A DNA stretch of 64,000 nt, taken from the NCBI RefSeq assembly GCF_900091615.1, contig NZ_FMIA01000002.1, forward strand, positions 4,712,001 to 4,776,000, written 5' to 3'. Position 1 is the first letter of the stretch; every line of letters begins with the position of its first letter. The translations under genes were made by a program, and so were the position numbers. This document shows, piece by piece, positions 42,261 through 52,140 of the stretch. The stretch comes from Micromonospora yangpuensis. GTDB taxonomy: Bacteria > Actinomycetota > Actinomycetes > Mycobacteriales > Micromonosporaceae. The notes below the pieces were generated by a model. That model did no database searches. It was not told the origin of the DNA and was given only the letters and a program-made list of their open reading frames with translations.

Positions 42261-43984
42261 TCCTCCCCGGCCGCGGTGCGCGCCGCCGGCGGTGCCGGCG
42301 TGTCCGCCGTCGGCGGTGCTGTGCGCGGTGCTGGGGTGTTTGGAAGGGACCCTTCCTCTACAGAATCCGTTAACAGGGGGCCCTTCCTTACCTCCGACTC
42401 GGTGAAGTAGTCGTCGGGGAGGGTGTGGTCGCCGGTGTCGGTGCGGCCGGCTGCGCGTAGGGCCAGGGTGAGCAGGGCGGCCACGGCCAGGTTGACCCCG
42501 ACGGCGACGATGCCCACGTAGATGGTCCGCCGGGTGTCGAGGCCGAAGTCGGCAAGCGGGAAGGCCGACCCGCCGAAGTGCCGGCGGCCGGTCGCCGCGT
42601 TGGGGATCTGGTAGAGCATCCACATGCCCAGGCCCATGCCGGCGGCCCAGCCGGCGATCAGCGCGCCCTTGTGGAACCAGCGGGTGTAGAGGCCCAGGGC
42701 CACCGCCGGCAGGGTCTGCAGGATGATCACGCCGCCGATGAGCTGCAGGTCGATGGAGAACTGCGGGTCGAGGAAGACGATGCAGGCCACTGCGCCGACC
42801 TTCACCACCAGCGAGGTGATCTTCGAGACGTTCGCCTCCTGGGCGGCGGTGGCGGCGGGGCGCAGGTACTCCTTGTAGATGTTGCGGGTGAACAGGTTCG
42901 CCGCCGCGATCGACATGATCGCCGCCGGGACCAGCGCGCCGATGCCGATGGCGGCGTAGGCCACCCCGGCGAACCAGTCCGGGAACTGCTGGTCGAAGAG
43001 GACCGGTACCACGGTGTTGTTGTCCACGCTGCCCTCGGTGGCCCCGGGCAGCGGCGTCACCCCGGCCGCGATGGCCATGAACCCCAACAGCGCGATCAAC
43101 CCCAACAGCAGCGAGTACGCCGGCAGCGCGGACATGTTCCGCTTGACCACGTCCCGGCTGCGGCTGGCCAGTACGCCGGTGATGCTGTGCGGGTAGAGGA
43201 AGAGGGCGAGCGCGGAGCCGAACGCCAGGGTGACGTACTGCAGCTGGTTGTCGGCGGTGAGCAGGATGCCGTCGTTGGGGTTCGGAGTCGCGGCGAACTT
43301 CGCGTCGGCCGCGTCGAAGATCGCACCCCACCCGCCGAGCTGGTACGGCAACCAGATCACCGCCACCAGGATCACGACGTAGATCAGGGTGTCCTTGACG
43401 AAGGCGATCAACGCCGGGGCGCGCAACCCCGACTGGTACGTGTACGCGGCCAGGATGGCGAACGCGACGATGATCGGCAGGTGCCGGGCGAGGGTGCTCT
43501 CCCCGGTCACGCCCATCGTCTTGAGCACCGCCTCGATGCCGACGAGCTGCAACGCGATGTACGGCATGGTGGCGACGATGCCGGTGATCGCGATCAGCAG
43601 CGCCAGTACCGGCGAGTCGAACCGCTTACGGACGAAGTCGGCGGGGGTGACGAAGCCGTGCCGGTGCGAGACCGACCAGAGCCGACAGAGCACCAGGAAG
43701 ACCAGCGGATACACCACGATGGTGTACGGCACGGCGAAGAACCCGGCCGCCCCCGCGCCGAACATCAGCGCCGGCACCGCCACGAAGGTGTACGCGGTGT
43801 AGAGGTCCCCGCCCACCAGGAACCAGGTGATCCAGCCGCCGAAGCTGCGCCCGCCCAGCCCCCACTCGTCGAGGTGCGCCATGTCCTTCGGCGCGCGCCA
43901 CCGGGCGGCCACGAACCCCATCCCGCTGACCAGCCCGAACAGCGCCGTGAAGACGATGATCTCGGTGAGGTGTTCCCGCCACAT
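42233..43984 (-). CDS. sodium:solute symporter, MctP (monocarboxylate)-like, with repeat-encoded C-terminus
   Basis: 583 aa from ATG at 43984. SSS features: 'EWGLGGRSFGGWITWFLVGGDLYTAYTF', split here as EWGLGGRSFGGWITWF and VGGDLYTAYTF, plus GFVTPADFVRKRF and LGLYTRWFHKGALIAGW, with 13 helices. Adjacent DUF3311 is typical for MctP, which imports lactate, pyruvate and similar acids. After TESEV the frame enters R1e and reads KGPLLTDSVEEGSLPNT, then about 30 Pro/Ala-rich residues, so the last 50 or so residues are not ancestral. Confidence 0.87.
   Translation of the reverse strand: MWREHLTEIIVFTALFGLVSGMGFVAARWRAPKDMAHLDEWGLGGRSFGGWITWFLVGGDLYTAYTFVAVPALMFGAGAAGFFAVPYTIVVYPLVFLVLCRLWSVSHRHGFVTPADFVRKRFDSPVLALLIAITGIVATMPYIALQLVGIEAVLKTMGVTGESTLARHLPIIVAFAILAAYTYQSGLRAPALIAFVKDTLIYVVILVAVIWLPYQLGGWGAIFDAADAKFAATPNPNDGILLTADNQLQYVTLAFGSALALFLYPHSITGVLASRSRDVVKRNMSALPAYSLLLGLIALLGFMAIAAGVTPLPGATEGSVDNNTVVPVLFDQQFPDWFAGVAYAAIGIGALVPAAIMSIAAANLFTRNIYKEYLRPAATAAQEANVSKITSLVVKVGAVACIVFLDPQFSIDLQLIGGVIILQTLPAVALGLYTRWFHKGALIAGWAAGMGLGMWMLYQIPNAATGRRHFGGSAFPLADFGLDTRRTIYVGIVAVGVNLAVAALLTLALRAAGRTDTGDHTLPDDYFTESEVRKGPLLTDSVEEGSLPNTPAPRTAPPTADTPAPPAARTAAGEDQRNARNNR
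42338..42391 (-). repeat. R1 element, copy e, inside a coding sequence
   Basis: 54 bp, minus orientation: GTAAGGAAGGGCCCCC, TTAACGGATTCTGTAGAGG, CCCTTCCAAAC. It is translated in frame as the tail of the symporter because the GTAA is read as GTA A rather than as TAA. Confidence 0.87.
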
Positions 43985-44235
43985 CAGTTGTCACCCGGCT
44001 TACGGGTCATCCGGTAGACCAGCGAGGTGGTGCCGACCCCGAGCAGGATGAAGGCCAGTTGCAGCCAGTAGAAACGGGGGAACCCGAACAGGCGCGGCTG
44101 GTCGGCGTTGAACAGCACCGGCAGCAGCGGAACCAGGATCGGGACGAAGAGCAGCCAGTTCCACCGGCTGTGGTCCCTGGCCCGGGATCGGCGGGCCGAC
44201 CGGGTTCGGGGTTCCGGCTCCGGCGCTTCGGACAT
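43984..44235 (-). CDS. DUF3311 small membrane protein, symporter partner
   Basis: 83 aa from ATG at 44235. A basic N-terminus is followed by two helices (WLLFVPILVPLLPVLFN and FYWLQLAFILLGVGTTSLVY). DUF3311 genes usually precede MctP-like symporters and probably encode an accessory subunit. The TGA overlaps the symporter ATG (TGATG), so synthesis is coupled. Confidence 0.85.
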   Translation of the reverse strand: MSEAPEPEPRTRSARRSRARDHSRWNWLLFVPILVPLLPVLFNADQPRLFGFPRFYWLQLAFILLGVGTTSLVYRMTRKPGDN

Positions 44236-44432
44236 CTGACACTCCTCCGGTGGGTGGCGAATCGGACCGCCGGAGGCTACGACCGGGTGACCGCCGTCAC
44301 GTTACATCGGAGGGTGACGGTGCGCTCAACGGAGCGCATTCTGCGCCGAACGGCATCTGTCGATCTCTACCCGGTCAGGCACGGGCCCGGGTGGCTGGCT
44401 TGCCGACCCGGGCCCGGCTGCGTCCCGTGCTT

Positions 44433-44486
44433 GTTTGGAAGGGGCCCTTCCTATACAGAAAGCGTTAAGAGGGGGCCCTTCCTTAC
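44433..44486 (-). repeat. R1 element, copy f
   Basis: 54 bp, minus orientation, ending in the perfect 16-bp palindrome GGAAGGGGCCCCTTCC. It lies 57 bp past the stop codon of the 44544-45197 gene. The rest of 44236-44543 shows no gene. Confidence 0.87.
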
Positions 44487-44543
44487 CGGTGGGCGGGGCG
44501 GACGGCTACGCCGCTACCGGGTCCGCGCCCCCGCTGCCGACCA

Positions 44544-45197
44544 TCACCGACTCGACCGGCTCTGCCTCGACCGGGCCGGCACCCCACCACTGGCGACAGG
44601 TGCGGTCCTGCTGGTGGGGGCGTTTTCCACCGGTGACGTCCCGGATCGCAGCGCCGCTGCCGCACTCGACTTCACCGTATGGCTGGCGGCCAGCTGATCC
44701 GCCCGCTCGTTGATGGACCGCTGCCTCACCTTCAACCTGTACATCGGAAGCGGCGTCTCGGTGACGCTCTCCGGACGAAGCGCGACCGCAGCCGCGTGCA
44801 GGACTTCGGTCAGATGTTTCAGCTGTGACTTCGCCACGTCCCGCACCACTGCGGCGGCCTGTGGTCTGTCCGCGGCCAGCCACTCCTTCTCACACTCCCG
44901 GAGGAACTTGATGGCCTCCACGTGGAAGACCGACGTCCGGGCCAACACCGCTACGGCTGCTCCTCGGTCCTCGACCAGGTCGATCTCCTCCAGGCGCGCC
45001 TTGGCCGCTCGTTGACTGTCGGCGGCCATTTCCACGTACCTGCCGGCGTTGTAGGCACTTGTCCGGTGATTCTCGGCCGCTGTGTAGCGGAGCTCACCGA
45101 AACGCCTGTTGAAGCCTTGCAGTGCCTCCCACGCGTAGGAGAGCTCCTCCTGCTCGAACTCCTCGAACAACCTGCCCGCCCGATCGATGTTCGGCAT
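44544..45197 (-). CDS. hypothetical helical protein
   Basis: 217 aa from ATG at 45197 (AGGGCAGGAC upstream). Almost fully helical, rich in Glu/Arg/Ala: 'LFEEFEQEELSYAWEALQG', AARDVAKSQLKHL-like segments and a Ser/Ala-rich disordered tail. One predicted coiled coil lies at about 50-75. No known domain recognised. Confidence 0.6.
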   Translation of the reverse strand: MPNIDRAGRLFEEFEQEELSYAWEALQGFNRRFGELRYTAAENHRTSAYNAGRYVEMAADSQRAAKARLEEIDLVEDRGAAVAVLARTSVFHVEAIKFLRECEKEWLAADRPQAAAVVRDVAKSQLKHLTEVLHAAAVALRPESVTETPLPMYRLKVRQRSINERADQLAASHTVKSSAAAALRSGTSPVENAPTSRTAPVASGGVPARSRQSRSSR

Positions 45198-45341
45198 GTC
45201 CTGCCCTTCGCTCCTGGGGTCGCACCTGCACGACCGTCTGAGCTAACGACGACTCCCGCGCCCGCCAGTTCAACCCTGACCTGGGAAAACACGGTTCGCC
45301 GATCGGCGGTTACCCTCGGCGACCGGCCCCGGTCGGGCGCG

Positions 45342-48062
45342 TTACGACGTCCAGAGCAGGGCGCGGCCGAGCTGGGGCTGGAGGCCCTTGGGGTGCAGGC
45401 GGAACGTCGGGGACGTACCGATCAACACCACCGGGTTGCCGGCGGCGGCGAGCCCCCGGACGATGCTGGCCTGGCCGGCGGCGGCCGACCGGCCGGTCCC
45501 GCCGTCCCGGGCCCACCAGCCGGCCAGCAGCGGATCGGCCGCGTACGACTGCTCCACCACCGCGTTGCCACCGAGGTTGGTGAACCAGACCGGCTGGCTG
45601 ACGAACGAGTGCGGGATCGCGCTCGTGCTCACCGGGCCACCGTGGTTGACCACGTTGACCACCCCGCTGGCCAGGCTCGGGCCGGCGGTGGCGGTGGCGG
45701 ACAGCAGACCGGTGTCGGTGCTGACCCGGGCCCCGGCGGTGCCCAGGCCGACCAGGCCGCCGCCGCGGGCCAGGAAGGCGTCCAGAGCGGTACGGTTCTC
45801 CGTGGTCAGGGTCGCCACGTTGAGGGTGCCGGCGACCAGCAGCACGTCCACCTCGGCGGTGAGCGTGCCGGCCAGCGTCGCGGCGGTCACCGGGCGGGCC
45901 TCGAAACCCAGCGCGCCGAGGGTGTCGCGGGCCTCGACGCCGCCGAGGTAGCCGACGACGACCTTGTCCAGCCGGGTGCCCCGCCAGCCCTTCGGCGCGG
46001 CACCGAAGGTGACCCCGTGGGCGCGTACCGCCTCCCGGGCGAGCTTGCGGTTGGCCGGGGTGCCGGGCACGACCACCGAGCCGTCGGCCAGGCGGTGCAC
46101 GGCCACGCCCCGGTCGAGCAGCGAGTTGACCACCCTGAGGTCGACCGCGTCGCGCAGGTCCAGCCGCAGGTCACCGTTGCCGCCGGGCAGGTCGCCGGTG
46201 GCGACGCCGTCGTACACCCGGTCCAGCTTGACGTTCGGCAACTTCTTGTCCCAGAGGGTGTCCACGGTGGCGCCCCAGGTCAGACCCTGACTCCAGGCCG
46301 CCGGCCCGGCGTACAGGTCGTCGACCCGGTCGGTGAGATCGATGCCCGGCTCCAGCAGCGAGTTGACCAGTCCGCGCTTGGGCTGGTGCAGGTCGACGAC
46401 GTACGAGCCGGCCGGGTAGGACTTTCCATTGGCCTTGAACGACTTCTTGGCCTGCCACACCCGGCCGCCACTACCGATCAGCAGGTCGACCAGGCGGGCC
46501 GCCGCCGGCTCCGAACGCTGGGCGGTGCCGACCGGGATCACGTACGCCCGGGGAAAGGTCGTGTTGTAGTTGTCCTCCGGGCCCCAGCCGGGCACGAACC
46601 CGTCGGGGATGTCGCGCAGCGGCTCACCCTGCCAGCCACGCCGGTACACCTCGGCCTGGTCGTGCAGCAGTTGGGCCCGGTTGTCCTGGATGTAGCGCAG
46701 CGAGGTACGGATCGCCACCTCGTGCACGTCGGTGTTGATCGCGGAACGGCGGACCCGCTCGGCCGGCGACAGGTTGCTGCCACGCGGGTTCAACGGGGCC
46801 TCGATGGTGTACGGGATGCTGCTCTGCAACAGCGCGAACGACGGCACGTAGATCGGCGGGAAGTCGTCCCACACGCCCGGCTCGTCGTCGCGGAACGGGA
46901 TCCGGGCCCGCTGGGTCTCGGCGTACCCGAGGTCGCGCAGATCGGACTCGATGGCCAGGGCGTTCGGCAGGGCATGCTTGATGAAAAGGTCGTACTCGTT
47001 GTTGACGTTGTGCGGCGGGGTGCTCGGGTGCAACAGCGTAGGGCTGACGTACCCGTGCAGGTCGAGGGTGATGATCGGCTTGCTGTCGATGGTCAGCTCG
47101 CGGATCAGGTTGGTCTCCGGCTGCGACACGATGGTCAGGTCGCGGTTGAGGTCGTACCCGTTGCCGTTGGCCCGGGTGCCGGCGACCCGGCCGTCCGGGT
47201 TGGCGGTGACGTTGAAGACCAGCCGGTTACGCTCCAACAGCCGCGCCACCTCGGGGCTGCGGTCGGTGGCCAGGTCTTCGATGACCCGCAGCGCGGCGTC
47301 GGTGCCCTCCCACTCGTTACCGTGGATGTTGGCGTTGACGAAGAGCGGGGTCTTGTACCCGGCGAGCAGCTTGCGGTCGCGTTGGGCCTTGACCGGTTCG
47401 TCCTCGATGAGCCGCTTCCAGGTCTCCTGCTGCTGGGCCTCCTGGCGGCTCTCCGGCGCGGTCACGGTAACCGCGTACAGGTCGTACCCGCCGGAGGACT
47501 TCCCGGCGACCCGGGCGGAGACCCGGTTGCTTGATCGCTGCAGGGCATTGAGCTTCGGGGCGATGTCGTCGTAGGCGACGGTGCCGATCGGCAGCGAGGC
47601 ATCGGCCGGGTTGTCCGGCCAGACCGGCAGGACGTTCTGCTGCGGATAGCCGCGTACCGCGGAGACCTTGACCGGGCGCGGCGGGACCTCGGGCAACGCG
47701 GCGGTCGCCGCGGACGGCGCGGTCGCTGCGGACGGTGCGGTCGCTGCGGCCGGTGCGGTCGCTGCGGCCGGCGCGGCGGTCGCCGCGGGCGGCGCGGCGG
47801 TCGCCGCGGGCGGCGCGGCGGTCGCCGCGGGCGGGGCCAGGCCGAGGGTGGCGACCAGGACGCTACCCACCGCCGCCCCGGTCAACCGCCGCAGCCGGGC
47901 CACCGTGGACGGCGTCGGGTCGGGTGTCGTCGACGGAAGCGGACCGGCCGTTGCCGACTTGAACGGATCCCTCCGACTGAACGAGGCCTGGCTGGATGAG
48001 ATCGGGCCGGACGGATCCGGGCTGGACGGGGTCGGGCCGGACGGATTCGGGCTGGGCAACAA
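45342..48062 (-). CDS. secreted M14-family zinc carboxypeptidase with variable N-terminal repeat
   Basis: 906 aa from TTG at 48062 (CAGGAG upstream; a GTG start at the VARLRRLTG signal peptide is an alternative). After the signal peptide comes a tandem run of PPAATAA/PSAATA units. The M14 domain has the Zn ligands of NANIHGNEWEG, the His of LDLHGY and catalytic Glu in YTIEAPLN. The C-terminal 350 residues (from about VVDLHQPKRGLVNSLLEPG) resemble the flavodoxin-like or ThuA-like domains found behind some M14 enzymes. It probably trims secreted peptides. Outer location is inferred. Confidence 0.82.
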   Translation of the reverse strand: MLPSPNPSGPTPSSPDPSGPISSSQASFSRRDPFKSATAGPLPSTTPDPTPSTVARLRRLTGAAVGSVLVATLGLAPPAATAAPPAATAAPPAATAAPAAATAPAAATAPSAATAPSAATAALPEVPPRPVKVSAVRGYPQQNVLPVWPDNPADASLPIGTVAYDDIAPKLNALQRSSNRVSARVAGKSSGGYDLYAVTVTAPESRQEAQQQETWKRLIEDEPVKAQRDRKLLAGYKTPLFVNANIHGNEWEGTDAALRVIEDLATDRSPEVARLLERNRLVFNVTANPDGRVAGTRANGNGYDLNRDLTIVSQPETNLIRELTIDSKPIITLDLHGYVSPTLLHPSTPPHNVNNEYDLFIKHALPNALAIESDLRDLGYAETQRARIPFRDDEPGVWDDFPPIYVPSFALLQSSIPYTIEAPLNPRGSNLSPAERVRRSAINTDVHEVAIRTSLRYIQDNRAQLLHDQAEVYRRGWQGEPLRDIPDGFVPGWGPEDNYNTTFPRAYVIPVGTAQRSEPAAARLVDLLIGSGGRVWQAKKSFKANGKSYPAGSYVVDLHQPKRGLVNSLLEPGIDLTDRVDDLYAGPAAWSQGLTWGATVDTLWDKKLPNVKLDRVYDGVATGDLPGGNGDLRLDLRDAVDLRVVNSLLDRGVAVHRLADGSVVVPGTPANRKLAREAVRAHGVTFGAAPKGWRGTRLDKVVVGYLGGVEARDTLGALGFEARPVTAATLAGTLTAEVDVLLVAGTLNVATLTTENRTALDAFLARGGGLVGLGTAGARVSTDTGLLSATATAGPSLASGVVNVVNHGGPVSTSAIPHSFVSQPVWFTNLGGNAVVEQSYAADPLLAGWWARDGGTGRSAAAGQASIVRGLAAAGNPVVLIGTSPTFRLHPKGLQPQLGRALLWTS

Positions 48063-48344
48063 GGAGTGTTCTCCTGTCGGGGGCAGCGCGCAGGCGGGCG
48101 TACCCGGGGGGCCGGAGACCCACGGGAGGACAGAGACGGCGACGGCGTGCGCGCGGAGGGAGGATGACCCGGCGTCAGAGGGAGCGTCGACAGGCGGCAC
48201 TGGCGACGCGCAGGAGGTCGATGTGACCCCGCTTCGTCAGGTGAACGCTGCGCACGAGTTCGATCCTCGGCCGGACCGGGGCCCACTGTCAACGGTTTCC
48301 GGCCGGCAATCCCCTCCGAAGTGGTAGGGATTACCGGCCGGGGA

Positions 48345-48398
48345 GTTTGGAAGGGACCCTTCCTATACAGAAAGCGTTAAGAGGGGGCCCTTCCTTAC
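48345..48398 (-). repeat. R1 element, copy g
   Basis: 54 bp, minus orientation: GTAAGGAAGGGCCCCC, TTAACGCTTTCTGTATAGG, CCCTTCCAAAC. The RNase H/phosphatase gene ends CTG TAA with its TAA formed by bases 2-4 of the element. The rest of 48063-48344 holds the upstream region of the carboxypeptidase gene. Confidence 0.87.
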
Positions 48399-49768
48399 AG
48401 GTGGGCGGTGTCGTTTACGGTGCGGACGGCCACGCCGCCGTCGGGGTACAGGTCCACGATGGAGATGCCCGCCGCGTCCAGGAAGAGCCGGTGCAGGAAC
48501 GCGTCGTCGGCCGCCAGGGCGTCGCGCAGCGCCAGCTTGATCGGCGAGACGTGCGAGACCACCACCACGGTCTCCTTCGGGTACGCCGCACGCAGCGCCT
48601 CGACCGCCCGGCGCACCCGCAGGCCGACGTCGGTGAAGGATTCCCCGTCCGGCGGCGCGGCCCGGGTCGAGGCGAGCCAGGCGTCCAGCTCCCCCGGCCA
48701 GCCCGCCCGCACCTCGGCGAAGGTACGCCCCTCCCAGGCACCGAAGTCGCACTCGATGAGGTCGGGCTCGGTGCGTACCGGTGGGTCACCGACGGCGGCG
48801 GCGATGGCCTGCGCGGTCGCCGTACACCTCGACAGCGGGGAGCTGACCACGGCCGCGACCGTCGGGGCGAGGGCGGCCACCCGCTTGGCGGTGGCCTCGA
48901 TCTGGGCCCGGCCCCGCGCGGAGAGCGCCACGTCGCCGCGACCGGAGTAGCGGCGCTGCTCGGTGAACTCGGTCTCGCCGTGCCGGACCAGAATCAGCCG
49001 GGTGGCGGTGTCGCTCGGCCGGGGCTCCCACGAGCCCTTCGCCCCGCCGGTGGCGCTCGACGCGCCCTCGCCGGCAGCCGGTGCCCCCGTGGTCCCGCCG
49101 GTGGCCGATTCGGCGGCCCCACCGGTGGCCGGTCCGGCGGTAGCGGTGGTGGTGGCCGGTTCGGCGGTATGGGTGCGGCCGGTGGCCGGGTCGGTGGTAC
49201 GGGCGGTGGCCGGGTCGGTGCCGGCGGTCCGGGCGGTCGTGGCGCGGGCGGCGGCCTCCCGGGCCTGCTGGCGGGCGGCGGAGTCCGGGGCGGCGACCTC
49301 ACGCGGCGGCTCGACGATCCGGGGGGCCGCGACGGTCGGGCGGGCCGGCGTCCGGCCGGCGGCCACGTCCATCGCGGCGTTGGCCAGGGCGTCGGCGTGC
49401 TTGTTGCGTTCCCGGGGGATCCAGCTGAACCGGACCGCGTCGAAGCGGCCGACCAGCGCCGCCGCCTGCGCGGCCAGCGGGCGCAGCCCCGGGTGCTTGA
49501 TCTGCCAGCGGCCACACATCTGCTCGACCACCAGCTTGGAGTCCATCCGCGCGTCGACCTCGGCGGCACCGGCGTCGGCGGCGGCCTCCAACCCGGCGAT
49601 CAGTCCCCGGTACTCGGCGACGTTGTTGGTGGCCACCCCGATCGACTCGGCGCGCTCGGCGAGCACCTCGCCGGTGGCCGCGTCGCGGACCACCGCGCCG
49701 TACCCGGCCGGGCCGGGGTTGCCCCGGGAACCACCGTCGGCCTCGATGACGACCTTGCGTCCCGCCAC
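48395..49768 (-). CDS. bifunctional RNase HI / histidine phosphatase
   Basis: 457 aa from ATG at 49768. Residues 1-140 are an RNase HI domain: 'VIEADGGSRGNPGPAGYGAV', NNVAEYRGLIAGLE, MDSKLVVEQ and RNKHADALAN give the catalytic D-E-D-D set. An Ala/Thr/Gly-rich linker (about 145-240) is followed by a phosphoglycerate-mutase-like phosphatase (ILVRHGETEFTEQRRYSG, SHVSPIKLALRDAL). This matches M. tuberculosis Rv2228c, in which the phosphatase part acts on alpha-ribazole-type phosphates. The stop comes from R1g. Confidence 0.9.
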   Translation of the reverse strand: MAGRKVVIEADGGSRGNPGPAGYGAVVRDAATGEVLAERAESIGVATNNVAEYRGLIAGLEAAADAGAAEVDARMDSKLVVEQMCGRWQIKHPGLRPLAAQAAALVGRFDAVRFSWIPRERNKHADALANAAMDVAAGRTPARPTVAAPRIVEPPREVAAPDSAARQQAREAAARATTARTAGTDPATARTTDPATGRTHTAEPATTTATAGPATGGAAESATGGTTGAPAAGEGASSATGGAKGSWEPRPSDTATRLILVRHGETEFTEQRRYSGRGDVALSARGRAQIEATAKRVAALAPTVAAVVSSPLSRCTATAQAIAAAVGDPPVRTEPDLIECDFGAWEGRTFAEVRAGWPGELDAWLASTRAAPPDGESFTDVGLRVRRAVEALRAAYPKETVVVVSHVSPIKLALRDALAADDAFLHRLFLDAAGISIVDLYPDGGVAVRTVNDTAHL

Positions 49769-49772
49769 CGGA

Positions 49773-50510
49773 CTACAGCCCGGACTCGTTGGTACGGACC
49801 ATGATGCGCCGGCAGTCCTCGCAGCGCACCACCTCTTCCGGGTCGGACTTGCGGATCCGGGCCAGGTCCATGCCGGAGAGCTCCAACCGGCAGCCGCCGC
49901 AACGGCCGGCGGTCAGCAGCGCCGCGCCCAGCCCGGTGTCGGCCCGGATCTTGTCGTAGAGGGTCACCAGCTCCGCCGGCAGGTCGGCGGCGAGCGGCTG
50001 ACGGGACGTCCGCTTGTACTCCTCCTCCTTGGCGATCTCGGCGAGGGTGTCGTCCCGACGCTGCTCGGTGGCCGCCCGACGCTCACGCGCCTCGGTCAGT
50101 CGCCGTTGGATCCCGTCCAGTACGCCCTGGGCGTCCTCGCGCTGCTGCATCAGCTCCAGCTCGGCGTCCTCCAGGTCGGACTGCCGCCGGTTCAGCGAGA
50201 CCAGCTCGTGCTGCAACGCCTCCAGCTCCCGGGCCGGGCCGGTACCGGCGGCGAGCCGGTCCTCGTCCTTGGTCTTGCGGGCGCGTACCTGGTCGACATC
50301 CTTCTCCAGGCGGGCGATGTCACGATCCAGATCGTCCACGGTGACCTGGGCCCGGACCCGCTCGTCCTCCAGCGCGGACAGCTCCCGGGCCAGCGCGTCC
50401 AGCTCGGCGTGCTCGGGCAGCGTCCGGCGACGGTGCGCGAGCTGGGCCAGGTTCGTGTCGATCGCCTGAAGATCGAGCAGGCGACGCTGGACCTTGGGGT
50501 CTGCCTTCAC
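49773..50510 (-). CDS. C4-type zinc-ribbon protein with long coiled coil
   Basis: 245 aa from GTG at 50510 (AAGGAGC upstream). Residues 1-175 form a long heptad coiled coil (VQRRLLDLQAIDTNLAQLAH ... EKDVDQVRARKTKDEDRL). The C-terminus has a four-Cys ribbon: CGGCRLEL and CEDCRRIMV. It matches the CT398/Rv2229c family found between Nif3 and RNase H genes. A nucleic-acid or assembly role is suspected. Overlaps the Nif3 stop by 4 bp. Confidence 0.87.
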   Translation of the reverse strand: MKADPKVQRRLLDLQAIDTNLAQLAHRRRTLPEHAELDALARELSALEDERVRAQVTVDDLDRDIARLEKDVDQVRARKTKDEDRLAAGTGPARELEALQHELVSLNRRQSDLEDAELELMQQREDAQGVLDGIQRRLTEARERRAATEQRRDDTLAEIAKEEEYKRTSRQPLAADLPAELVTLYDKIRADTGLGAALLTAGRCGGCRLELSGMDLARIRKSDPEEVVRCEDCRRIMVRTNESGL

Positions 50511-51592
50511 GGGCGGGGCTCCTTGTCGTCCACGAGGTGCGGGTGGTGGTGTGCGGTGGAGCTGGCGGCGTGCACCGTCCACGGGTCGGTGGCCAGGTCG
50601 GAGACGTACCCCTCGACCCCGAGGGTGGCCCGCAGGTGGGCCGCCACGTCGTCCAGCCAGGGGCGTTCGGTAGCCCAGTGTGCGGCGTCGAGCAGGGCCG
50701 GACCACCGGCGGCCAGCTGCTCGCCGACCGGGTGGTGCCGCAGATCGGAGGTGAGGTACGCATCCACCCCGGCGGCCGTGGCCGCGGCCAGGAAGCTGTC
50801 CCCGGACCCACCGCTGACCGCCAGGGTACGGATCAACCGCTCCGGGTCACCGGCGGCACGTACCCCCCAGGCGGTCGGCGGGAGCACGGCAGCGGCGTGC
50901 CGGGTCAGCTCGGCGAGCGTCATCGGCCGGGGCAGCTCACCGATCCGGCCGATCCCCCGGCCCCCGGCGGGACTTCCCGGGCCACCGGCTGGGGTGCCGC
51001 CCCCCGCGGAGCCGACCGGGCCGGCGGGGCCAGCGGGGCCAGCGGGGCCGCTGGTCGCGGCAGAGCCGACCGGGCCGCTGGTCGCGGCAGAGCCGACCGG
51101 GCCGCTGGTCGCGGCGGGGCTGCCGGGGGTGGGTGGGTCCAGGGGGCGCAGGCCGGTCAGCCCGAACCGGGCCGCGAGTGCGTCGGAGACGCCCGGGTTG
51201 GCGACGTCGGCGTTGGTGTGCGCCACGTACAGGGCCACGTCGGCGCGGATCAGCTGGTGCACGATCCGCCCCTTCCAGGTGGTCGGCGCCACCGAGGAGA
51301 CCCCGCGCAGCAGCAGCGGATGGTGGGCGACGATCAGGTCCGCACCGGCGTCGAGGGCCTCGGCGACCGTCTCCGGCACCACGTCGACCACGTACGCCAC
51401 CCGGCCTACCGGGCTGGCCGGCTCACCCAGCACCAGGCCGACCCGGTCCCACTCCTGCGCCCAGGACTGCGGATACCAACGGTCCAGCTCGGCGACCACG
51501 TCAGCCACGGTGACAGCCTGGTCCGCACCCGAGTCGCCTGGACGGTCACTCAGGGTGCTCTGGTCGCCGGTCCGCGGTGCACTTGTGCTCAC
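50507..51592 (-). CDS. Nif3-like dinuclear metal-centre protein (DUF34)
   Basis: 361 aa from GTG or ATG at 51592. Metal-binding motifs are AHHPLLLRG and YVAHTNADVAN in the first half and 'SGGSGDSFLAAA', TSDLRHHPVGE and DAAHWATERP in the second. The family is often annotated as GTP cyclohydrolase I type 2 but its activity is unclear. Between the halves is a repetitive insert (SAATSGPVG units, then PAGPAGPAGP) encoded by 24-30 bp DNA repeats. First gene of a three-gene operon. Confidence 0.9.
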   Translation of the reverse strand: MSTSAPRTGDQSTLSDRPGDSGADQAVTVADVVAELDRWYPQSWAQEWDRVGLVLGEPASPVGRVAYVVDVVPETVAEALDAGADLIVAHHPLLLRGVSSVAPTTWKGRIVHQLIRADVALYVAHTNADVANPGVSDALAARFGLTGLRPLDPPTPGSPAATSGPVGSAATSGPVGSAATSGPAGPAGPAGPVGSAGGGTPAGGPGSPAGGRGIGRIGELPRPMTLAELTRHAAAVLPPTAWGVRAAGDPERLIRTLAVSGGSGDSFLAAATAAGVDAYLTSDLRHHPVGEQLAAGGPALLDAAHWATERPWLDDVAAHLRATLGVEGYVSDLATDPWTVHAASSTAHHHPHLVDDKEPRP

Positions 51593-51914
51593 GGCGGGTC
51601 AGCTTACCGGCGTACCCCCGCCCGCCCGGCCACCCGGCCCGCCCCGCCCCGGTCAGGCGAGGCGAGCTCCCGTCCGGGCGAGCTTGTACCGGCCAGGCCG
51701 GCTGCCCCGGGCGGGCCGTCAGCCACCAGAGCGCCCCGGGCGGGCAGACCGGCCGCGCCCGTAAACCACCAGCCCGGGGTGGACAGGACCCGGGCGGTCC
51801 GCCGGCCGCCAGACCCGCCAGGCAGACCGGGCGAACCCGACCAGCCAGAGCCGGGCGGGCAGACCCGGGCGGGCCGTGAGCCTTCAGACTTGGGCGGGCG
51901 GGCCGTGAGCGGCC

Positions 51915-51993
51915 TTGATCGACTCGGTTGGGGCGATATTGCCGTATCAACCGGCCCCGGACACCGCCATTCCAGCCCAACCGAGTCGATCAA
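51915..51993. repeat. R2 palindrome-ended element, copy b
   Basis: 79 bp. Arms TTGATCGACTCGGTTGGG and CCCAACCGAGTCGATCAA are perfect 18-bp complements. The interior (GCGATATTGCCGTATC ... GCCATTCCA) matches R2a at most positions outside a short variable spacer. Confidence 0.88.
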
Positions 51994-52024
51994 CCCACGA
52001 CCACCCCCAAAACGCGCTCCCCCA

Positions 52025-52140
52025 ACGACCACAGCGACGACCGTGGCAACGACAGCAGCGACAGCAGCGACAGCAGCGACGACGACAGTGGCAACGACAG
52101 CAGCGACGACGACAGTGGCGACGACAGCAGCGGGGGCAGG
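52025..52140. repeat. AGCGAC-type simple repeat tract
   Basis: Hexamers AGCGAC and related CGACGACAG/TGGCAACG words repeat over about 115 bp. Mutable length expected. Function unknown. Confidence 0.7.
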